A DNA stretch of 64,000 nucleotides from Adiantum capillus-veneris. Lineage: Eukaryota > Streptophyta > Polypodiopsida > Polypodiales > Pteridaceae. Positions 63,701-64,000 of the stretch are shown here, piece after piece. A program made the translations under genes and the position numbers. The stretch lies in the NCBI GenBank assembly GCA_014529385.2, contig CM043944.1:60089268-60153267 (forward strand), in the 5' to 3' direction. Each line of letters begins with the position of its first letter. Positions within the stretch are counted from its first letter, which is position 1. The notes beneath the pieces are model-generated. The model was not told the origin of the DNA. It saw only the letters and a program-made list of their open reading frames with translations, and made no database searches.

Positions 63701-64000
63701 CTCTTTGTGTTTCCATGGATCATAGCTTAGAAAAGTGGTGGAGCTTTGCATTCTTCATGTTTCAATGGAGCTAAGTCAACAAAAAAGAAAAGATATTTTA
63801 TACAAGTGAGCTCAAGTTTTCCATGTTTCGATGGAGTCTATCTTGGAAAACTAGTAGAGCTTGCTCTCCATGTTTCAATTAATTCAAGCTTGGACAAGTG
63901 GTGAAGCTTTTCTTCTCCCCATGTCTCAATGAATCTTGAGACCAAACCTCCCCACAACTAGCTTAGATATCCATCTTAGCTTGCACCTCTCTCTAAAGCT
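60800..64000. repeat. Satellite family B, block 2
   Basis: Dense irregular units with 'agcttggacaagtggtggac', 'tctccatgtttcaatggag' and 'gagaccaaacctccccac'. The unit length varies (roughly 50-110 bases). An inner stretch at 61003-61400 holds a different short repeat with TTTGAATTTAGGTGGG. The block runs to the end of the window. Confidence 0.85.

Overview
The window looks like nuclear DNA of a land plant with a large, repeat-rich genome. The grounds are plant-type retrotransposons (a Ty3/Gypsy element with an extra RNase H, a Ty1/Copia-type solo LTR), a CACTA transposon, spliced genes with GT-AG introns, and long GA/CT, CA and TA microsatellites. The DUF7869-like elements suggest a fern, lycophyte or gymnosperm more than a small angiosperm genome, but I cannot name the species. 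I see no clearly intact housekeeping gene; almost all coding sequence belongs to, or lies among, mobile or satellite DNA.

Layout. 1-7051: a decayed DUF7869-type element (minus strand), split by a complete CACTA element at 2009-6836 with matching termini and a 3-bp target duplication. 7260-7485: a fragment of satellite family B. 7486-17036: a decayed Ty3/Gypsy LTR retrotransposon with both LTRs. 17609-20828: a second, better preserved DUF7869 element (minus strand). 20925-28457: satellite family A, built on a palindromic core and interrupted by a Copia-type solo LTR (21925-22715) and a unique stretch (23480-24960).

28458-39967 is the highlight: about 11.5 kb bounded by 32-bp inverted repeats and inserted in satellite A. 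It holds four spliced genes: a transposase-like gene (+), an unknown gene (-), a gene (+) fusing a histone H3/CENH3-like domain, a Ulp1/C48 cysteine-protease domain and an FCP1/NIF phosphatase-like domain, and another unknown gene (-). Four 59-bp fold-back sequences sit between the second and third genes.

39968-54600: satellite A again, enclosing a two-exon gene with a possible ParB-like domain (41062-43799) and FCP1/NIF-like genes or fragments (45261-45590, 48012-48352, 50594-51931, 52468-53246). Part of this is a 2.54-kb tandem duplication (45804-48352 and 48404-50934). 54600-57450 is mostly unassigned. 57450-64000 is satellite family B, with an AT-rich unassigned stretch in the middle.

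Most coding regions are readable over long distances but carry isolated in-frame stops, typical of mobile-element genes in early decay. Whether any is still expressed cannot be told from sequence.
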